Shown here piece by piece: positions 53,313 through 62,306 of a stretch of 64,000 nt of DNA. Each line of letters starts with the position of its first letter. Positions within the stretch are counted from its first letter, which is position 1. A program made the translations under genes and the position numbers. The notes below the pieces were generated by a model that saw only the letters and a program-made list of their open reading frames with translations, was not told the DNA's origin and made no database searches. The stretch is from F22 sp963675625 (GTDB lineage: Bacteria; Bacteroidota; Bacteroidia; Bacteroidales; Bacteroidaceae): NCBI GenBank assembly GCA_963675625.1, contig OY776497.1, positions 1,364,001 to 1,428,000 on the forward strand, in the 5' to 3' direction.

Positions 53313-55340
53313 ATGAAAAAATTTCACAAGCAATGGCTAGTGCTTTTAGCCACAATTTTATGTATTCATGTGGCACAAGCTGCCAACAAAGAGTACAAAG
53401 TAAGTTCGCCAGATGGCCGCACAACTATCTACATTAATGTGGGACAACAGCTCACTTGTCGTATTACTCAAGACGATGTAGAGGTTATGACCAATTCTCC
53501 GATATCCATGACCTTGACAGATGGTACGATCTGGGGGATAGCCCCCAAAGTAATAGTTAGCAAACGTCGTGCAGTCAACGAAGTTATCAATGCTCATTTC
53601 TACAAGCAAGACAAAGTACAGGATCAATATAACAATCTAGTATTGCATTTCGCCCGTAAATGGAATCTTGATGTTCGTGCCTACAATGACGGAGTCGCTT
53701 ATCGTTTTGTATCGACTCGTAAAGGTAAATACGAAATAAAAAATGAACAAGCCAACTTCCAATTTACAGATGATTTAGATACGACAGTACCCTATGTGCG
53801 CGATCCAGGTAGTCTAGAATTCCAACTATTCAATAGTTTTGAAAATCAATATACCCGCAAGAAGCTATCAGAATTGGATAAAAACCGCTTGATGTTCCTG
53901 CCTTTGAGTATAGCAGCTCCAAAGGGTAAGCGAGTAACCATTACAGAAAGTGACCTTCGTCAATATCCAGGCATGTATCTAACGACTCGTATCGGCCAAA
54001 ACTCCTTAACAGGACTTTTTTCTCCATTACGTGACAAGGTAGAAAAACACTCTGGATACAACAATTTACAAGTCATCGTCAAAAGTCGTCACGACTATAT
54101 TGCCCAAGTCGATGGACCACGTAGCTTTCCATGGCGTGCTTTTATCGTAACAGACAACGATGTCGATCTAGCCAACACAACGATGAGCTATAAACTAGCT
54201 GCTCCATGTGCAATTGATGACACATCATGGATTAAGCCTGGAAAAGTGGCTTGGGATTGGTGGAATGATTGGAATCTGGAAGGTGTAGGTTTCAAACCAG
54301 GTATCAACAACAGAACATATAAATATTATATTGACTTCGCTTCAAAACAAGGTATCGAATACGTTATACTTGACGAAGGTTGGTCGGTCAATAAAGTGTA
54401 CGACCTGATGCGTGTCGTTCCAGAAATCAATGTCAAGGAACTAGTAGATTATGGTAAAGAACGTCACGTAGGCATTATCTTGTGGGCTGGCTACTACGCT
54501 TTCGATAAAGACATGGAGAAAGTATGTAAGTATTACAGCGAAATGGGTGTCAAAGGTTTCAAGGTCGACTTCATGAATGGTGATGATCAAGAACTAGTGC
54601 ATTTCAACGAGCGATGTGCTCAAATGGCAGCCAAGTACAAACTCGTGTTGGACTTTCACGGAGCCTACAAACCAGCTGGCTTACAACGTACCTATCCAAA
54701 CATCCTAAACTTTGAAGGTGTACATGGATTGGAACAAATGAAATGGCAACCTAAGAGTTGCGACCAAGTCACTTATGACGTAACCATCCCATATATCCGC
54801 ATGATTTCTGGTCCGCTAGATTACACACAAGGAGCGATGAATAATGCGGTAAGACCAGTTAATCCAGAAACAAAAGAGGTAGAGATACAGTACTATCCAT
54901 GTTTCTCAAAACCAATGAGTCAAGGTACACGATGCCATCAATTGGGTATGTATATCACTTATCTATCACCATTGAATATGTTATGTGATACACCTACAAA
55001 CTATGAGAAAAATCCTATTTGTACCGCATTTATTGCAAGCATACCAACCATTTGGGACGAAAGCAAAACAATCCAAGGTCAAATGGGCAAATACATTGTA
55101 ACTGCACGTCGTCGTGGTGACAAGTGGTACATCGGTGGAATAAACAACTGGGATGCCCGGGACATCACATTGAATATATCAGAGATAACAGGTAAAACAG
55201 GCCAAGTAATCGTCTTCCAAGACGGACCAAACGCCGACATGAACGGCGTGGATTATACCAAGAAGACAATAGATATCCTAAAAGGTCAAAACATAACTAT
55301 CCACATGGCACCTGGTGGTGGTTTTGCATTGGAAATATAA
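53313..55340 (+). CDS. Glycoside hydrolase family 97 (alpha-glucosidase/alpha-galactosidase)
   Basis: Secreted or periplasmic alpha-glycosidase, 675 residues, with a signal peptide ending near AQAAN. The N-terminal beta-sandwich is at about 25-290 (YKVSSPDGRTTIYINVGQ). The TIM barrel at about 295-570 has WDWWNDWNLEG, YVILDEGW, MGVKGFKVDFMNGDDQE and FEGVHGLEQMKW, with calcium-site glutamates. A C-terminal beta-domain follows. The Asp in KVDFM sits where retaining GH97 enzymes such as BtGal97b have their nucleophile, while the inverting SusB group lacks it. I therefore lean to a retaining alpha-galactosidase-like enzyme, at moderate certainty. Confidence 0.92.
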   Translation: MKKFHKQWLVLLATILCIHVAQAANKEYKVSSPDGRTTIYINVGQQLTCRITQDDVEVMTNSPISMTLTDGTIWGIAPKVIVSKRRAVNEVINAHFYKQDKVQDQYNNLVLHFARKWNLDVRAYNDGVAYRFVSTRKGKYEIKNEQANFQFTDDLDTTVPYVRDPGSLEFQLFNSFENQYTRKKLSELDKNRLMFLPLSIAAPKGKRVTITESDLRQYPGMYLTTRIGQNSLTGLFSPLRDKVEKHSGYNNLQVIVKSRHDYIAQVDGPRSFPWRAFIVTDNDVDLANTTMSYKLAAPCAIDDTSWIKPGKVAWDWWNDWNLEGVGFKPGINNRTYKYYIDFASKQGIEYVILDEGWSVNKVYDLMRVVPEINVKELVDYGKERHVGIILWAGYYAFDKDMEKVCKYYSEMGVKGFKVDFMNGDDQELVHFNERCAQMAAKYKLVLDFHGAYKPAGLQRTYPNILNFEGVHGLEQMKWQPKSCDQVTYDVTIPYIRMISGPLDYTQGAMNNAVRPVNPETKEVEIQYYPCFSKPMSQGTRCHQLGMYITYLSPLNMLCDTPTNYEKNPICTAFIASIPTIWDESKTIQGQMGKYIVTARRRGDKWYIGGINNWDARDITLNISEITGKTGQVIVFQDGPNADMNGVDYTKKTIDILKGQNITIHMAPGGGFALEI

Positions 55341-55396
55341 AAACAACCAGTCATGTGTGACTAATCAATAGGTATTTAATTATAGGTTGTAAAGCA

Positions 55397-55428
55397 TTAG
55401 GCTGGAATGAATCATCATTCCAGCCTAA
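55397..55428. terminator. Shared terminator of convergent GH97 and GH3 genes
   Basis: A 14-bp perfect stem (55397-55410 with 55415-55428, loop ATCA) stands about midway between the two stop codons. Neither side has a pure T run, but both are AT-rich, so it can serve both directions. Confidence 0.7.
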
Positions 55429-55447
55429 TCTATTGTATTGTATTCTA

Positions 55448-57790
55448 TTATTTATTTCTAGTAAGTAAATCAAGAGGTGTCTGTAGATTGAGCACTCCAT
55501 GTGTTTTCTCGGTGAAAGCTGGCACATCAGTTTCCAAAGTTGCTTGGATATGGGCAATATCTGAAGCAATCAAAAACTTATAGAATCCAGCCTGTACACT
55601 CCAAGAAGATGAAGCCATATCATAAGAAGCTAGATCGGCAATACCTACCTTAAAAGTGACCGTAGTTGTTTCTCCAGGCTGCAACTCTTTAGTTTTTGCA
55701 AATGCCTTCAATTCCTTTTTAGGTTTATTCATCTCAAGACTTGTAGGAGCAGCCACGTATAACTGAGCTACTTCCTTACCAGCACGTTTACCTGTATTTG
55801 TAATATCCACAGTTACCGTATACAGACCGTTATCTACCTGAATAGATGGATTAAGATACTTGAATGTCGTGTACGACAAACCATACCCAAAAGGATAAGA
55901 TACTGGGATATTGAAACTATCAAAATAACGATACCCTACGTAAATATCTTCTTCGTAATTGGTATAATCCACATTTTGTATGTTGGATTTTTTATCTCCC
56001 TTATTCGCTATATCCATATTGGCTTTCTGGTCAATAGGGAAATTAGTCGATGAGGCTACATCCGTAAACTTTACTGGGAAGGTCATTGTCAATTTACCAC
56101 TTGGAGAAGCTTTGCCACTTAATACATCGACAACGCTATTACCACCTTCTTGACCTGCTTGCCAAGCACAAAGGATAGCATCAGGCAGTTTCTTCCAAGA
56201 AGCCGTTTCGATCACTCCACCAATATTCAAGATAACCACCACGCGTTTTCTTGCAGCATGGAAAGCTTTACATACTGATTCCAACATACGTCGTTCTTCG
56301 ATACTCAAACCGAAATCGGCCGAAGAACGATCCAGAAATTCTCCAGAGATACGTCCCAAAGTAATCAAAGCTACATCAGCTGTTTTGGCTTGCTTTCTTA
56401 TTTGTGCAGGAGTCAAAGTCATCTCCACTGGACGAGGAGTTGGCAAGAACGACGCAAATTTATCACTTGGATCTGGCGCATTCTTCTTATTCATCTCCGC
56501 AATATACTTGTCATAAACATTTTTCAACGATTCATCAATGCTATAATTCGCATTTTTCAAGCCATCTACCAAAGACACCGTGTATGCTCTATTGACATTG
56601 CCAGAACCTGTACCACCTGCGATAAAGTCGTAAGAAGTACATCCAAATAAAGCCACTTTTTGGACACTAGCTTTCAATGGCAAAGTACCCCTATTATTCT
56701 TCAACAACACCATCCCTTCTGTAGCACTCTGACGAGTCACGGCAGCATGCGCTTTAAGATCAGGATGATTAGAGTACTTATATCCTCTGAAGTGAGGTGT
56801 ACGAAGAATCATTTCAAGGATACGCTTCACATTACGATCAAGGACTGCTTTATTCAACGTACCTGCTTGTACTCCAGCCACAATAGCATTATATTGTTTG
56901 TCCGTACCTGGTTGAAGCATATCATTGCCAGCATTCATTTGAGCTATGGCATCTTTGCCACCAAACCAATCGGTCATGACCATACCTTTGTATCCCCATT
57001 CATCACGTAATATAGTTGTTAGCAAATCTTTATTTTCAGACGTGTAGATACCGTTAACTAGATTATAAGAAGACATAACGGTCCATGGCTCAGATTTTTT
57101 CACTACGGTTTCGAAGGATTTCAAATAAATCTCGCGCAAGGCTCTGGGAGACACACGCGCATCAGTTGCCATTCGATTTGTCTCTTGACTATTGACAGCA
57201 AAATGCTTTATTGAAGTTCCCACCCCATTGCTTTGTACACCACGCACATAAGCTGCTGCAATATCTCCTGAAACGATAGGATCTTCTGAATAGTACTCAA
57301 AGTTACGTCCACATAAAGGATTGCGATGTATGTTCAAAGCAGGAGCAAGAAGCACATCTGCACCATACTCCAAGACTTCATTACCGATAGCCTTACCCAC
57401 ACTTTCAACTAAATCTTGATTCCAAGTCGAAGCCAACAAAGTACCAATAGGGAAGTGGGTGCAATAATACGTAGCAGAATCTCCATCACGAGTAGGATTG
57501 ATACGCAATCCAGCAGGGCCATCGGCCAAAACAACCGCAGGAATGCTAAGACGCTTAATAGGGTAAGTCGTACCTGCTGCTCCAGGCACCAAGTTATGCG
57601 TCTCACCTATAACGGCACTGTCTCCAGCAAACCCTGCCATACCAGTACCAACAACTAAGTGTGCTTTTTCTTCCAGTGTCATAGCAGCAATCACCTCATT
57701 CAAAGATGATTCTCCTAGTTGTGGACTCTTTGGAGCACACGCCAATAAAGAAGTTGCAACCAATGCAACAGAAAATAGTTCTTTCTTCAT
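55448..57790 (-). CDS. Glycoside hydrolase family 3 (beta-glucosidase-like) lipoprotein
   Basis: Exo-acting beta-glycosidase, 780 residues, with lipobox LLAC (LACAPKSP). The (beta/alpha)8 domain at about 30-340 has NEVIAAMTLEEKAHLVVGT, ALNIHRNPLCGRNFEYYSED and IKHFAVNSQETNR, with the nucleophile Asp in VMTDWFGGKDA. An alpha/beta sandwich follows at about 370-600. The C-terminal fibronectin III-like domain is at about 680-760 (VDITNTGKRAGKEVAQLYV). Beta-glucosidase is the commonest activity, but beta-xylosidase or others are possible. It lies downstream of the CE1 esterase on the same strand with a 112-bp gap. Confidence 0.94.
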   Translation of the reverse strand: MKKELFSVALVATSLLACAPKSPQLGESSLNEVIAAMTLEEKAHLVVGTGMAGFAGDSAVIGETHNLVPGAAGTTYPIKRLSIPAVVLADGPAGLRINPTRDGDSATYYCTHFPIGTLLASTWNQDLVESVGKAIGNEVLEYGADVLLAPALNIHRNPLCGRNFEYYSEDPIVSGDIAAAYVRGVQSNGVGTSIKHFAVNSQETNRMATDARVSPRALREIYLKSFETVVKKSEPWTVMSSYNLVNGIYTSENKDLLTTILRDEWGYKGMVMTDWFGGKDAIAQMNAGNDMLQPGTDKQYNAIVAGVQAGTLNKAVLDRNVKRILEMILRTPHFRGYKYSNHPDLKAHAAVTRQSATEGMVLLKNNRGTLPLKASVQKVALFGCTSYDFIAGGTGSGNVNRAYTVSLVDGLKNANYSIDESLKNVYDKYIAEMNKKNAPDPSDKFASFLPTPRPVEMTLTPAQIRKQAKTADVALITLGRISGEFLDRSSADFGLSIEERRMLESVCKAFHAARKRVVVILNIGGVIETASWKKLPDAILCAWQAGQEGGNSVVDVLSGKASPSGKLTMTFPVKFTDVASSTNFPIDQKANMDIANKGDKKSNIQNVDYTNYEEDIYVGYRYFDSFNIPVSYPFGYGLSYTTFKYLNPSIQVDNGLYTVTVDITNTGKRAGKEVAQLYVAAPTSLEMNKPKKELKAFAKTKELQPGETTTVTFKVGIADLASYDMASSSWSVQAGFYKFLIASDIAHIQATLETDVPAFTEKTHGVLNLQTPLDLLTRNK

Positions 57791-57819
57791 GGTTTAAAAA
57801 ATAATATTAGGTATAAGGG

Positions 57820-57900
57820 GAGCACGTCATCACACAAATGACAGTCTAGTAGGACAATCAGTAAAAGGATACAATAGTCGTATGTGTGATATAAGTGCTC
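57820..57900. repeat. Inverted repeat between esterase and GH3 genes
   Basis: GAGCAC plus ATCACACA (57820-57836) pair with TGTGTGAT plus GTGCTC (57883-57900) as a 14-bp stem broken by a 3/4-nt internal loop, with a 46-nt loop. It begins 2 bp after the esterase stop and has no T tail, so it may be an mRNA-stabilising stem or an attenuator. Confidence 0.5.
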
Positions 57901-57902
57901 AA

Positions 57903-59096
57903 TTATTTAAAGAGTAGCGGTGTAAATTCAGTAAGATATATACGCCAATTTTTCCAGATGTGTCCTCCGCTAGTTTCATAGTAAGTATATGGATAGTTTT
58001 CTTTATCCAATAATTTTCGATAATCCTCATTCGCTTTATACAGAAAATCTTTATTGCCAATACCAATCCAATACAAAGCTGGCTTTTTGGCAAATTGGAC
58101 TTTCAGTTTACCTTCTACATCTTCATATACAGGCGACTTGACATTTTTATCAGAGATAATCGCTGCTGAAAACAACCCGACATAATTGAACATATCTGGG
58201 TATTGATTAGAGATATGCATGGAATGAAATCCACCCATTGATAATCCTGCAATAGCACGATTCTTTTTATTCTTAATAGTTCGGTATGTTTTATCCACAA
58301 ATCGAACAATATCGGGAAATGACATCTCAAAACTCCCCTCCATGGTCTTTGGCAATTTCATATTGGGCACAACATAACCTGCTGGCGATTCCCCAGGAGC
58401 AGCTTCTTGTGACACGTTGCCGTTGGGCATGACTACAATCATTGGCTTAGCCTTACCTTGCGCAATAAGATTATCAAAAATTTGTGCTGCACGTCCCAAA
58501 GCGCCCCAAGCTTCTTCGTCGCCTCCCATGCCATGTAGCAAATAAAAGACAGGATAATGCTTTTTATTCGATTCATATCCTGCAGGAGTATATACAGTTA
58601 GACGGCGATCCATCCCCAATGTAGCACTAGGATACCAGACACGAGAAACAGTACCATGGGGCACTTCATTAACTTTGTACAAGTCAGCTCGTCCACCGTC
58701 AATAAGAAAGACATTGGTCGTACTAGCCACGTCACGAATCATATAGACATTGCTTGGATCCATCGTTTTTAGATCATTCACAATAAAAGAATAGCTATAC
58801 AACTCTGGTTGTAGAGGTTGTGGAGTTGTGAATTCCCACACTCCATTTTTGCCTTCTTTGAGATCCGCCACACCTGGCCCATCAAAATCACCAAAAGGAG
58901 TCTTAGTTTTCTGCGTTGGAAGAAAATCACCTGTTACTTGTACTTTCACAGCCTTCGGTGCTTTTAAGCGAAAAGTAACGGTATGATCTGTATGAATTTC
59001 TGGAGATACAACTGGGGCATTCCCCCAAAGAGCTTGCTGTGCAAAGGTTGTGGCACACAGCATACAAGCGATGGCCAATGTGGATAATCTTTTCAT
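57903..59096 (-). CDS. CE1-type esterase with N-terminal E-set domain
   Basis: The 397-residue secreted esterase has a signal peptide ending TTFAQQ. An immunoglobulin-like E-set (CBM48-like) domain at about 30-125 (TVTFRLKAPKAVKVQVTGDF) is followed by an alpha/beta-hydrolase of the esterase D type at about 140-397. It shows the oxyanion region YPVFYLLHGMGGDEEAW, the nucleophile elbow AIAGLSMGGFHSMH and a C-terminal His in TSGGHIWKNWR. Family members include feruloyl and acetyl esterases that trim side groups from plant polysaccharides, and others whose substrate is unknown. A consensus promoter lies 120 bp upstream, and the GH3 gene follows. Confidence 0.92.
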   Translation of the reverse strand: MKRLSTLAIACMLCATTFAQQALWGNAPVVSPEIHTDHTVTFRLKAPKAVKVQVTGDFLPTQKTKTPFGDFDGPGVADLKEGKNGVWEFTTPQPLQPELYSYSFIVNDLKTMDPSNVYMIRDVASTTNVFLIDGGRADLYKVNEVPHGTVSRVWYPSATLGMDRRLTVYTPAGYESNKKHYPVFYLLHGMGGDEEAWGALGRAAQIFDNLIAQGKAKPMIVVMPNGNVSQEAAPGESPAGYVVPNMKLPKTMEGSFEMSFPDIVRFVDKTYRTIKNKKNRAIAGLSMGGFHSMHISNQYPDMFNYVGLFSAAIISDKNVKSPVYEDVEGKLKVQFAKKPALYWIGIGNKDFLYKANEDYRKLLDKENYPYTYYETSGGHIWKNWRIYLTEFTPLLFK

Positions 59097-59216
59097 TTCT
59101 TAGTTGTTTATTATACGTATAAGGCTAGCTCCCCCTTCTCTTTCACTCTTAAGATACGACAAGACCTATTAGATAAGAGACATTTCATCTATGACAGAGT
59201 ACAAAGGAGAGCCTTT

Positions 59217-59248
59217 CAAAGGTATTGTATTTTATTAAAACAACCAAA
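59217..59248 (-). promoter_or_regulatory. Promoter of the esterase gene
   Basis: On the minus strand, TTTG (59248-59245), a 20-bp spacer and TACCTTTG (59224-59217) fit the Bacteroides consensus. The 5' UTR would be about 115 nt. Confidence 0.7.
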
Positions 59249-59282
59249 TTAAATTCATTTATTGCAGATTTTTGAACTTACT

Positions 59283-59885
59283 TTAAACAACTACCGTATA
59301 ATAAGTGAACGGTCCATGCCCTTCTTTCTTGATATAGTTTAATTCGATATACGCATTCAAATCTTTTTGTGCTGTGGCTCTAGAGATAGACATCATCCTT
59401 TGGTAATTAGAACGTGTAATTTCTGTTTTAGATTGAAAATAGTCCATGAGTCTACTAAGGCGCTGGATTTTAGGAATTAAATTGCGGATTATTTTGTCTT
59501 TATCTCCTCGTACACGCTTCAGACTGGTACAAATCTCCTTGGACAACTCTTTACATGGACGAAGTTTAGGACCAACCACTCGTATATTATTGCTCACATT
59601 GTCATCAATTTTTTCTATAGCTTCCGACTTTACAGTTACATATATCGTTCCCAAATAAGGTATCTCGACACTGTAACCTTTATTGAGATAGCTTGCAATG
59701 ATATGGACCATATTGGACCATACATTTTTACAATCGCCCACCGTTAGTGAGCACCTATCTTGTATCTCTTCTGCCAATCGGTCGCCCGATATGTGTCCTC
59801 CATACACAGCTTTGGCGTAAAAATACTCCTTATTGTTCTCATGTTGAGGGTTTACTTTCTTAACAAGTACATACTGAATAGCCAT
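59283..59885 (-). CDS. HU-HIG family DNA-binding protein with C-terminal winged helix
   Basis: 200 residues. The N-terminal Bacteroidota-type HU domain (HU-HIG) is at about 1-125: VLVKKVNPQHENNKEYFYAK, LAEEIQDRCSLTVGDCKNVW, GYSVEIPYLGTIYVTV and VGPKLRPCKELSKEI. A C-terminal winged-helix-like domain at about 140-200 has DYFQSKTEITRSNYQRMMS, ISRATAQKDLNAYIELNYIK and a wing GHGPFTYYTVVV. HU-HIG proteins usually stop after the first domain, so the extra DNA-reading module suggests sequence-specific binding. The gene is preceded, 23 bp away, by an elaborate repeat array that may be its own target. A -7-like TATCTTTG lies at 60091-60084, which would put the array in the 5' UTR. Confidence 0.85.
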   Translation of the reverse strand: MAIQYVLVKKVNPQHENNKEYFYAKAVYGGHISGDRLAEEIQDRCSLTVGDCKNVWSNMVHIIASYLNKGYSVEIPYLGTIYVTVKSEAIEKIDDNVSNNIRVVGPKLRPCKELSKEICTSLKRVRGDKDKIIRNLIPKIQRLSRLMDYFQSKTEITRSNYQRMMSISRATAQKDLNAYIELNYIKKEGHGPFTYYTVVV

Positions 59886-59907
59886 TGTGGTTTTATTTAA
59901 TGATGAA

Positions 59908-59999
59908 TACTATACTTATCATGAGTAGTAGGATCTACTACACGTGATAAGCACAATCTACTATACGTGATAAGCATATCCTACTACTCATGTATAGTA
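59908..59999. repeat. Nested inverted/direct 23-bp repeat array upstream of the HU-wHTH gene
   Basis: CTACTAC/T units start at 59935, 59958 and 59981 (23-bp steps). The middle two copies share CTACTAyACGTGATAAGCAyA. A fourth copy lies inverted at 59915-59931. The outer copies also form a long inverted repeat: TACTATAC and ATGAGTAGTAGGAT (59908-59915, 59921-59934) pair with 59978-59999, with five extra bases on the left arm. The array sits 23-115 bp before the HU-wHTH start codon. Confidence 0.8.
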
Positions 60000-60184
60000 A
60001 ATAGCTCACTGTCTAATAATACCTTGCTGAAAGTAAAGCCTCTATCTACGTACATTAATAAGAAACGGATTGCATCACTTGCTCAAAGATAAACATAAAG
60101 TACTGATAACTAGGACAAAAAGATGCTACATGTTTGTGACATTTGTGCTTCATTTATAAGTCAGTATCAAGAAAGACAAACGAC

Positions 60185-62206
60185 TTATTTCGCAACCACC
60201 TGTTCACCATTAAGAATTATTTTCAACCCACTCCACTGGCTCGGGCAACTAGATTTAAGTACCTGTAGGCCACCAGCCTCATCAATCTGTAAGCCACCAA
60301 AACCCATCAGTACTGTTTGCAAAATTCCTCCTGCACCTGTGATAAAATAAGGATTATGCCCACCCTTACATTCAGCAATCACTCTAAATGGCGGTTGTAT
60401 ATTGGACATATAAGCATCTTTAAACCAATGATAGGCTTCTTTTTCATCACCCAAACGAGCATACAGCAACGAATAGATAGCCTGTGTCATAGCTGGGGTG
60501 TCTTTCAAAGGTATTTTCTTTTTATAATAATCCAGATTTCTTTGTTGTTGCTTCTTGTCTGTGATAATCCCTAGTGGATAAGACAACAAGTTGACATCTG
60601 CTTGCTTAATCATTTCTCCTTGATACGTATCGTGTTCACGTATTACACCATTAGACATTGATCCTATATAGATATTGTCTGCAATAGTTGTCCAACTAGT
60701 TGGTGCTTTCTCTCCAAGCACTTGTGCCGCTTTAGCTGCATAACGTAGGTTCATAATCGCTGCACCATTAGTAAAGGCATCATTGTCTATATTCTCGGCC
60801 CACTCATCGGCCCCAACTACATTATTGATGGTATATTGTCCTTGATTATTCTTTTCCACTCTCGACACCCAAAAAGTTGCTGTCTCTTTTAGAATAGGCC
60901 AAGCAATATTTTTCAACCATTCTTTGTCTTGTGTCATCAAATAATATTGCCAAGCAGCAATGGCCACATCTGCTGTGATGTGATGCTCAAAAGGACCTGT
61001 CAAAGCCCAAACTGGAGTTTCTTCCACACCTGTAGCTGCACTTTCCCAAGGGTACATCGCTCCCTTGTATCCATAAGTAAAGGCATTTTTCTTGGCAACT
61101 TGCAAACGGTTATAGCGATAGCGTATCATGCTTTCGGCCATTTCAGGGTGGAGCAACAACATGGCTGGATACATCCATAATTCTGCATCCCAAAACACGT
61201 GTCCATTATATCCCAATCCACTTAAGCCCATAGGAGAAGGTGAGGTATCCATACCTGCACGACAGAAAGAATACAAATGATACATCATATTGTGTATATC
61301 CTGTTGGTCTTGCTTATTGCCTTCAATCGCGATATCGGATTGCCATAGTTTGTCCCATGCCTTGCTATGTAGTAACAGCAACTTATCCATACCTTGCAAA
61401 CAGGCATAAATCGTTAAACGTTCTGCATGATTTAGCGGATCAGCATACTGTACGGAAGAAATCACACTGCCTACCAGATAAAAAGTATACGGTTTACCTG
61501 CCTTCAAATGTTTCGAAAAACGTGCTTGGTGCATATTAGTATCACGTATCTCATGAAGCAGTTGTGGTGCATCATTCTGGGGAAATACAAATGAAGTAGA
61601 CGTTGCAATAGTAACTTTTCCACTAGGACTCTTGGCTTGAGAAGTCAATAAAGAAATGGTACCATGGAGAGAAGGAATCTGATTCCACATCAACTGGCCG
61701 TTGTTCAAAGAAGAGGGAGTTGTCAATTTATTGGCACAATCTAACAACACGTCTTTTTCTGGAGTTACAGTAATCTCTAACAAGGCATTACATGGTAATT
61801 GATACAAAGTTTGATAGCTATATGATACAGTCGCTTTACCTGGCATAAAGAAGTGACCATGAAAGCGTCCATGACGCATATCTAGAGACTGAGTGTAATC
61901 CTTTATGTCTACAAGATTAGGAGATTGACCATCTATTTTTATTTCCGTATTTAGAAAATTAAATACTGGCAAAAAATTGCCCACTCGACCACGGCCATAC
62001 ATATCGTACACACCAGCTAATACGACTTCTTTGACTTCCAATGGACGAGCAGAAGAGGTAATGCCTAGCTGGCCATTGCCAACAGCTACCCCGTAATAGG
62101 GAACGCGATCACTTATAGGGGCTTCTATACGCCAAGGATCTTGTGCAAAAACACAAACTGGAACGAAAACACATGCTAAGAATAACAGGTATTTGCAACG
62201 TGTCAT
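60185..62206 (-). CDS. Glycoside hydrolase family 65-like enzyme
   Basis: 673 residues from the ATG at 62206 (signal peptide MTRCKYLLFLACVFVPVCVFA). A -7-like TATATTTG at 62274-62267 rules out the longer frame; an ATG at 62239 is also possible. The N-terminal beta-sandwich is at about 25-270 and the (alpha/alpha)6 barrel at about 330-640. The general acid is in NVVGADEWAENIDNDAFTN (the GH65 motif GPDEYHENVDNNAYTN) and IKQADVNLL follows. GH65 phosphorylases carry a serine-rich phosphate site after KQADV, but here the matching stretch is DTPAMTQAIYSLL. A hydrolase acting on trehalose-, kojibiose- or collagen-type glucosides is thus more likely than a phosphorylase. It overlaps no other gene. 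Confidence 0.85.
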   Translation of the reverse strand: MTRCKYLLFLACVFVPVCVFAQDPWRIEAPISDRVPYYGVAVGNGQLGITSSARPLEVKEVVLAGVYDMYGRGRVGNFLPVFNFLNTEIKIDGQSPNLVDIKDYTQSLDMRHGRFHGHFFMPGKATVSYSYQTLYQLPCNALLEITVTPEKDVLLDCANKLTTPSSLNNGQLMWNQIPSLHGTISLLTSQAKSPSGKVTIATSTSFVFPQNDAPQLLHEIRDTNMHQARFSKHLKAGKPYTFYLVGSVISSVQYADPLNHAERLTIYACLQGMDKLLLLHSKAWDKLWQSDIAIEGNKQDQQDIHNMMYHLYSFCRAGMDTSPSPMGLSGLGYNGHVFWDAELWMYPAMLLLHPEMAESMIRYRYNRLQVAKKNAFTYGYKGAMYPWESAATGVEETPVWALTGPFEHHITADVAIAAWQYYLMTQDKEWLKNIAWPILKETATFWVSRVEKNNQGQYTINNVVGADEWAENIDNDAFTNGAAIMNLRYAAKAAQVLGEKAPTSWTTIADNIYIGSMSNGVIREHDTYQGEMIKQADVNLLSYPLGIITDKKQQQRNLDYYKKKIPLKDTPAMTQAIYSLLYARLGDEKEAYHWFKDAYMSNIQPPFRVIAECKGGHNPYFITGAGGILQTVLMGFGGLQIDEAGGLQVLKSSCPSQWSGLKIILNGEQVVAK

Positions 62207-62306
62207 TCGACACAAGATGGAGTCAAAAAAAATGTTCATACAGTATACAACTAAGGTGATTGGGTACAAATATACGAAAAAGGCAGGTTTATGCACATGT
62301 TGTTTT

